Origin: Linanthus parryae | Taxonomy: Eukaryota; Streptophyta; Magnoliopsida; Ericales; Polemoniaceae | Assembly: GCA_023055425.1 (NCBI GenBank) | Contig: JALGPY010000009.1 | Location: 33,523,275-33,587,274, forward strand | Direction of reading: 5' to 3' | DNA: 64,000 nt | Part shown: positions 58,020-64,000 of the stretch, in pieces | Layout of the letters: each line of letters starts with the position of its first letter | How positions within the stretch are numbered: position 1 is the stretch's first letter | Position numbers and translations under genes: made by a program | The notes under the pieces: generated by a model | Databases searched by the model: none | What the model saw: the letters and a program-made list of their open reading frames with translations, nothing else | Told to the model about the DNA's origin: nothing

Positions 58020-58630
58020 TACTTTTGGGGGCTTTTTTTATAACATGCATATTCTGATTCCCCCCTTTATTCCCTTTAAGTTCAGTCAGTCTTGCTTGAT
58101 GTTGAAAATCTCTTTCGGAGGGACACCTTGTCTTATGTTGCAAGTACACTCTATAGCTTTTAGTGTCTTCTATGGATGCATTGGGAATAATTTTTTGTCA
58201 CCTGTCTAAAAGAAAAAAAAAAAGTGAAGCAATAGCCCTAAACTCCAACAGATGTTTTGTGCGCATCACAAGATAGCTGTGTTGGTAGTCCAAAATTTGT
58301 GGGTTTTAAGCATTTTCAAAACAAAGACAACCCCTGGTTCCCATAGCACAAGAGGTTTGCATCAATTTAGAATATATGTTATGTTCTGACCACATCCAAC
58401 ATCTCCTTTTTGATCATTCCATGCATTAGAAAGCTACTGAAAGTGGGCTAAAACATAACGGAATCAACATCGAAGGAGATTTCTGACATTTTTGACATCG
58501 ACATGCTTGCCCAGAATCAAAAATTTATCTAGATGGATGAAAGGTGGAGTGAAATGGACAAGGTTGTGGACTTTGGTTTTATACACAGTTGGGAAGTTGT
58601 GGGGTTAGGAGAAGATGGAGAGTTATAACA
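58020..58630 (-). repeat. Duplicated module 3 (pairs with 61210-61750)
   Basis: Shares with 61210-61750 the phrases gttgaaaatctctttcggag/gttgatattcccttttggag, acaacccctggttcccatag, cattccatgcat and gaaatggacaagg. On the minus strand it has gtgtataaaac (TATA 58577-58583), a leader, then ATG codons (SMSKMSEISFDVDS). Confidence 0.6.
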
Positions 58631-58844
58631 TTGAGACGTTGACGGTTAGTGGAGGATAATAAATACTTGTTTAAAGATGTGGTTTCATAGAAATATGTGT
58701 TGCATGGTTTCAATAAGTGCAACTTACTAGGTATAGGTTCATGAGCCACTTCATTGGGGTGGCACTGTTATCTCTGCAACTTGTTTAATTTGAGGTGTGC
58801 AATGTTCACGTTACGGGGTTGAGTTTGATTTTAGGTATTTCATC

Positions 58845-60075
58845 CATTCAACCTCTTTATTCTGCGGGGACATGTGATGGCCCTTCGACCAGCTGATGAT
58901 GCTGGCTAATACGTTGCAAAATTGTGTCAATGAAACCGGGTCAAAGTGGCATTCGCTTGACCATGTAGACGATAAAAGATGAAAGGAGGAATTTCCAATG
59001 AACTTTATTTCAGTACATTTGAAGTATGAAATATATGACTTAATGAATCAACTATTTGGAAAGTTATGAATAATGCATATGGTAATTATTTTGACGCCCG
59101 TTTGGTAACCTGCCCGATCGGGGTTGCATTATTTTCAGCCTGTTGTGATCATCACTTATTCGGTTTTAATGAGTACTGATTTGAGAATTTTCATGCTCAA
59201 TGTTAGCGCTTATTGTGAGGCCGTGATGATATGGATCTATATATGAAATTCACTCCTTGAAGTTGTTAGAGTGTAATATGCACGGCGAGACAAAATTGTT
59301 TTTGTAGCCTACAGTGCTCATCTGTTACTTGGTTTTAATGAGTACTAGTTTGAGCATTTTCATGCTCAGTGTTAGCGCTCACTGTGAGGCCGTGATGATA
59401 TGGATCTATCGAATTCACTTCTTGAAGCTGTTTGAGTGTATTATGCATGGCAAGACAAAATTATTTTTGCAACCTGTTGTGATCATCTCTTATTTGATTT
59501 TAATGAGTACAGATCGAAGTCTCTTCATGGTAACTGAAGGATCCGTGATGATTTGGATCTACCGAATTCACTCTTTAAGCCGGTAGAGTGGCATGATATG
59601 CATGGCGAGGCAAAACCCTTTTGCAGCATGTGATCATCGATCTCTTGTCTGGTTTTCATGAGTACAAATCTCAGCCTCTTTCCGTATTTCCCTCTGTTCA
59701 TTCCATGGTTGGGTCGCAATCTCTTCTACGTATCTCTTCTTGATTGACAAAACACGCCTTTGTACTGTCATCTCTGCGCCCAATTGCATGTTTAGGGGAC
59801 AGTGATATCGCGTGTGAGATACTTGTCCAAATTGATGGGTAGCCTGTCACACATATTAGTTTTCTTAGAACTTGAGTGTGATAGTTATTATTTTATCCGT
59901 TCAACCTCTCTATTCTGTGTGGAGTTGCGAAGGTCATTTTAACCTGCCGATAAAATTGGCAAAATATTAACATCATTTTTTTGCATGAAAACCGGGTCAA
60001 AATGTCCTTCGCAACTACCCGCAGACGGTAGACGATCAACGGAGGAATTACCTATAATAGTTATTTCATTAAGTC
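58845..60075. repeat. Duplicated segments around a tandem repeat
   Basis: 58845-59040 and 59885-60075 resemble each other (ttcaacctct, attctg, aaaccgggtcaaa, gtagacgat, ggaggaatt). Between them, 59130-59665 is a tandem array of about 155-169-bp units marked by ttttaatgagtac (starts 59164, 59333, 59498 and a variant at 59653). Confidence 0.7.
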
Positions 60076-60142
60076 AAAATATTGCATAACAAAATTATCC
60101 ACTAATAAAGACAACCAACCATACATATATACATAAAAAATA

Positions 60143-60597
60143 TTAGCAAGAACATGAGAAAAAATGCAGAAAATAACAAAATATAGAAATCTGGGCCGCG
60201 TTGTCCTCTTTTGAGTTGTTCATCTGTCTGGGCCTTTGCTGGTTCGTGCTTGTGTGAAATTTTTCTCCGGGTAGCCCCCTGTGTCTCTTCTTGATTGATA
60301 ATAGAGATTCATCAGTTCCTTTATAGAATTCGACAGGCACAACCAACCTATAAATTTCAATCTTCATCTGCTCAATTAACTGGATCTCCATTCAGTCTCT
60401 TGTATTTTCCTTCGGCTTTCCTCCAATGCAGTTTTCCTTTTCTTATATAACTTCACTGAAGGGGATTCCTTGCTACTTGAATCTTCGTCCTATGAATCAT
60501 AGATGAACATTGGAGCATCCTTATAGGACCCTGGAAACCATGTGAAAGGAATGGTGACCTCCTCCTCTTCACGCAGACGTTTGCGAATGAGTTTCAT
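60143..60597 (-). pseudogene. Unknown gene fragment, minus strand
   Basis: Begins at ATG 60597 (MKLIRKRLREEEEVTIPFTW), has an in-frame stop after MFIYDS, continues with an acidic/serine then Lys/Arg-rich stretch, and shifts frame near 60390 to MEIQLIEQMKIEIYRLVVPV and on to 60143. The fragments look like one small charged protein that has lost its frame. Family not recognised. Confidence 0.42.
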
Positions 60598-61410
60598 GGT
60601 AAGGGGATTTTAGGGATTGGACTTCTATGGAGTCTTGGGGAATTGATTTAATTTGCTGTGACTGATTTGGAATGGATTCATGAGAATACTAATATAAAAA
60701 AGAGCTAATTAATCAGCTGTCAGTTTCTCTTTAATTTCCTCCACATTAAGTGCAATGAATTGATTAGTTACATGTACATTAATATTGCTCTGTTTGGGGA
60801 ATTCGAACAGTTGTTTCAGAATTGTTTTGTGCATGGTCATGATGATTAGTGGTTTATAGGTTTATTATGATGTCCTTCATTCTCGTTGTTTGTTTCCATT
60901 TAGTACCAAACTGGGCCTCTTCATGATAATTATAATCTACTCCATGCTAACTGTTTGCTCTCTAACGATCCCCAATTTGTCACGTTCATATTCGATAATG
61001 TTTGTGCACTGTGTGGACTTTCGACAAAGGTATACATTGTTTCGTTTAGCTTGGTGATCCCGAACTTTCACATCAATGTTAAATGTATAAATAAAACGAA
61101 ATACTTACTATCAACTGTTTCAGGTAATATTTCCAGGATACATAGCAGTAAGCGATAGTATGACCACATATACGTACTATGGTGGGCACTATTTGGACTT
61201 TCGCCAGAGGTGAACAACTTTTGGTTCCCCCTTTCATTTTCTCCAGTCTATTCTTGATGTTGATATTCCCTTTTGGAGGGAAAGCTTGTTTTATGATTGC
61301 GCAACATAGCTTTAGAGTAACTACTGTGTGCATTAAACATTTTTGAAACCAACTAAACATTTTCTAAACAAAGACAACCCCTGGTTCCCATAGCACAAGC
61401 GCTCTTCTCC

Positions 61411-61508
61411 GATGAGCAGTTGTGCTATGAGAAGCAGAGGTTGGCATCGATTTAGCACTCACCTCAGATCGATGAGCAGTTGTGCTATGAGAAACAGAGG
61501 TTGGCATC
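61411..61508. repeat. 60-bp local tandem duplication with inverted repeat
   Basis: gatgagcagttgtgctatga begins at 61411 and 61471. CATAGCACAA at 61389-61398 is the exact inverse of TTGTGCTATG at 61420-61429, so a 10-bp hairpin is possible. Confidence 0.7.
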
Positions 61509-62189
61509 ATTATGTACTGACTACCTGAAGCAGCACCTTTGTGATCATTCCATGCATCGCAACGCTTCATCAAGACAGCGAGAACGTAAGGAAATCAACG
61601 TCGAATGAGATTGTTTTAAATCGACATGCTTTCAAACAATCAAAACTCTATCTAGGTGGATGAAAGGTGTAGTGAAATGGACAAGGCTGTAGGCTCTTTT
61701 TTATACACAGTTGGGAAGCTGGGGGATTAGGAGAAGATGGAGAGTTAAAATATGGACTGGTGGGGGGTGGGGGGATTAATAGAGTTTAATAAATTCTGGT
61801 TTATTAAGCTCTGGTTTCTTTGATGTAGAATCTGTTATGTTCTTTCCACCTCCAGAAGCTTGTGTGTGACCATTCCATGCATCACAATGCTTCTGCAAGG
61901 GGGCAAGAACATAACTAACTCTTCACATCGATATGCTTGCCCATAATATAAAATTTATCTGGATGGATGACAGGTCGAGTGAAATGGACAAGGTTGTGTG
62001 CTCTGATTTTATACACAATGGGGAAGCTGGGGGTTAGGAGAAGATGGAGAGTATGGAGAGTATGGAGTTTAATAAATGCTTGTTTAAAGATGTGGTTTCA
62101 GAGAAACCATTGCCAGTTAAAAGATTAGTGCAGATCAGTAGGTATAGGTTCATGAACTACCTAATTGATTAGGGGTGGCAACATTTTCA

Positions 62190-62425
62190 AAATTATAATT
62201 TTTTTCTATCACCTGTTGCAGGGAAAAAATTATAATTTTTTTCTATCACCTGTTGACAGGTCGAGGGACAATTTTCACGTCCATACATAGTATATAGTGT
62301 GCACTGTTTCGACTTTCGCCAAAGGTACACATGCTATCATTCATCTCAGTGATCCAACATTTTCACATCAACCTATCTATCTATCTTAGTGATCCAACAT
62401 TTTCACATCAACCTATCTATCTAAA
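62190..62425. repeat. Two short tandem duplications
   Basis: aattataatttttttctatc is repeated near 62200 and 62230, and gtgatccaacattttcacat near 62349 and 62388. Simple local duplications, no gene. Confidence 0.7.
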
Positions 62426-62489
62426 TATGTTTTTATTGTAACGTGTTTCAGTACAGGAAATATGCGTGGAGCAGCCGTTCATCCTTTTT

Positions 62490-62900
62490 GAATTCAAATT
62501 GACAATGCACACAGCTCTACGACCACTTTGGAGGAACAATATGTGTAATCATCAAATGAATATGTTATAGTAATATTGTAACAAACAAATGAGTATACAA
62601 TTATATTATGGGTTGTTTAATTATGTTTAATATTGTAGTCTTTTGGTCATGTTGTGCCCCGCACTGTTTGTGGGTATATATATTGTGTAACATATTCTGG
62701 ATTTTACACAAGTTATAGTAGCAACAAATTTGAATGAATGTGTGTTATGAAAACAGATTCATCTGTGTATGAACCTCTATTTTTTATTGAGCACTGTATT
62801 GAAATTGGTTATAGAAATTACACATACAGGTTCAACAGAGAATTTGAGCAGAGATACTGTGAAATGTGTTATATAAAAGACTATAAATATAGTCGCTTAT
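62490..62900. other. AT-rich sequence without recognised features
   Basis: No ORF, repeat or motif I can support. Confidence 0.4.
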
Positions 62901-62914
62901 GAAGAAGATTAAAT

Positions 62915-63346
62915 ATAATTACGACGTGCAAATTTTTCATAAAAAAACGTTAACGACGAGCATATATGTCGTTCAATAAAAATTACCAAACAAAACCGCG
63001 ACAATAAGAAAAAAAGACGACAAATTTTTTTGTCAGCTTTTGGTTGATATTATCAACGACGAAAAAAATTTGGTCGAAATGGTCGTCGGCAAAAGGTTTT
63101 TCCCCACAAAATTTGGTAGTCTGGAGGTTGCCGGCAAAAGAAAAACAACAAAAATATTTGGTCAGGAAAAGTGGTCGGTAAATATTTTTCACTGACTACG
63201 GGTTTGTAGTCGCCCGGTCGAACAAACGACCGAGCTATTCCGACACACAACCAACAAAATGTTGTCGTCGTCTTTTCATTCAAACGATGAATTTTCTGGA
63301 TTTAACGACGATCATACTCGTCGTAAAACCCGACTTTTTTGTAGTG
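62915..63346. mobile_element. Right end of a second CACTA transposon
   Basis: Ends CCGACTTTTTTGTAGTG at 63346, the inverse of a CACTACAAAAAAGTCGG terminus. It is preceded by about 430 bp dense in CGACGA, GTCGTC, GGTCGT and ACGACC motifs typical of subterminal repeats. The next bases (TCA) may be the target duplication. I found no matching left end, so it is truncated or its left end has decayed. Confidence 0.68.
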
Positions 63347-63349
63347 TCA

Positions 63350-64000
63350 CAAGCGCTTCTCATAGTGACAACGGTGTCGTGATCCTTAGACTTTAAGTCA
63401 CTAGATACTCTAGTTGTGAAATTCCATGCTTTTTATATTGTCAAACGTTACACCGTAACTGGGTAACTATACAGAGTGTAATAAGGCATGATATGAAGCA
63501 AGCTGAGAGATGGTAGTGATGTAGAGAGGATTTATCCCTCCCACATAACTGGAGTAAATATCCACGGCCACTCGAAGCGTGAGACTTAGGGAAATGCATG
63601 GCCATGCTCGAATAAGTTAATATGAGATTTTTTTTTTATCGAAGTCTACTCACAGATCGCGAAATTATGGATTGGATATACAAGTGTGACACTCCATGTC
63701 TAGTGTCCAATGCGGATAGAGGTGACAAAGGGATCATACAACACGGTAACATTGGTCACAGAGGTTAGTCAGATCACTGACATTCCTATTACTTGAGAGC
63801 ATTGATGTATTGCTAGATGTCGTTCAATGTTTGTAATAATTGTTATTACTGCCAACGTAATTAGGAACCTACAGGGTCACACACAATAATAGATCAGGCT
63901 GTGATTATTTCTAATTAGTTAGACTGAATAGCAGTAACAAATTGATTGGGCTAAAGTGTAAACTGTGCTCATTAGTTGGACTAAAGAGCAATTGTGGACT
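63350..64000. other. Sequence right of the CACTA end
   Basis: About 650 bp, AT-rich, with no gene or repeat recognised. Confidence 0.4.

Larger units (their letters stand above)
61010..62480 (-). repeat. Duplicated modules 1 and 2 with TATA-like leaders
   Basis: Two more copies of the TATA/leader module lie here on the minus strand: TATA at 61699-61705 (gtgtataaaa) and 62007-62013 (gtgtataaaat), each followed by ccttgtccatttcact and ctttcatcca/ctgtcatcca. Other shared pieces are gactttcg.caaaggta at about 61018, 61196 and 62308. Module 2 leads to ATG 61573 (MMKRCDAWNDHKGAASGSQY), which soon runs into a local repeat. Confidence 0.55.

Overview
This window comes from a nuclear plant genome, most likely a eudicot with abundant LTR retrotransposons. 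Nearly everything recognisable is plant transposon sequence: tRNA-Asp-primed Athila-like Ty3/gypsy elements, a Tat-like Ty3/gypsy element with two RNase H domains, a large non-coding LTR derivative, CACTA transposons and a copia-like LTR. I found no intact single-copy host gene, rRNA, tRNA or CRISPR array, and I cannot name the species.

Layout. (1) About 1-27086 is a nest of Athila-like elements. The outer, older element A starts left of the window; its 5' LTR ends at 985, its gag/pol lies at 1133-2431 and 15640-17761, and a 3' LTR remnant lies at 26344-27086. Element B (2432-15639, 13.2 kb, 1751-bp LTRs, target duplication GGACG) sits inside A's gag. Element C (minus strand, 17762 to about 26343) sits inside A's reverse transcriptase and carries only gag and protease. 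(2) 27087-35045 is a decayed Tat-like element D, with an array of small dyads after pol and an antisense plant-mobile-domain gene before the 3' LTR. (3) 35046-43807 is a non-coding LTR element E (LTRs about 3.06 kb) arranged as internal-LTR-internal-LTR. (4) 45182-49088 is a complete non-autonomous CACTA element with TSD AAT that carries an exon of a B2-type cyclin. (5) 50303-55381 looks like a minus-strand copia-like LTR swollen by four tandem copies of a 1.07-kb unit. (6) About 55.6-62.1 kb is a mosaic of duplicated, decaying minus-strand gene-like modules, including four related TATA/5'-leader segments. (7) 62.9-63.35 kb is the right end of another CACTA element.

The most interesting signal is in element B. 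A 14-bp dyad (TGCGTT-NN-AACGCA) occurs 42 times, always in pairs whose starts are 19 or 21 bp apart. Six pairs lie just upstream of the TATA box in each LTR. Nine pairs lie between pol and the third ORF, again about 83 bp upstream of a TATA box. This looks like a helically phased operator shared by the LTR promoter and a second, internal promoter driving the third ORF. That third ORF is uninterrupted although gag and pol of the same copy are broken. Element C's LTR has a different dyad (GATC-N4-GATC), also spaced 20-22 bp, which hints at a recurring architecture in this lineage.

Elements B and C also share a conserved non-coding segment with a hairpin after their coding regions, and each has three copies of the AGTGTGGGGGT polypurine motif instead of one. 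Comparisons were made by eye; ages and identities are estimates.
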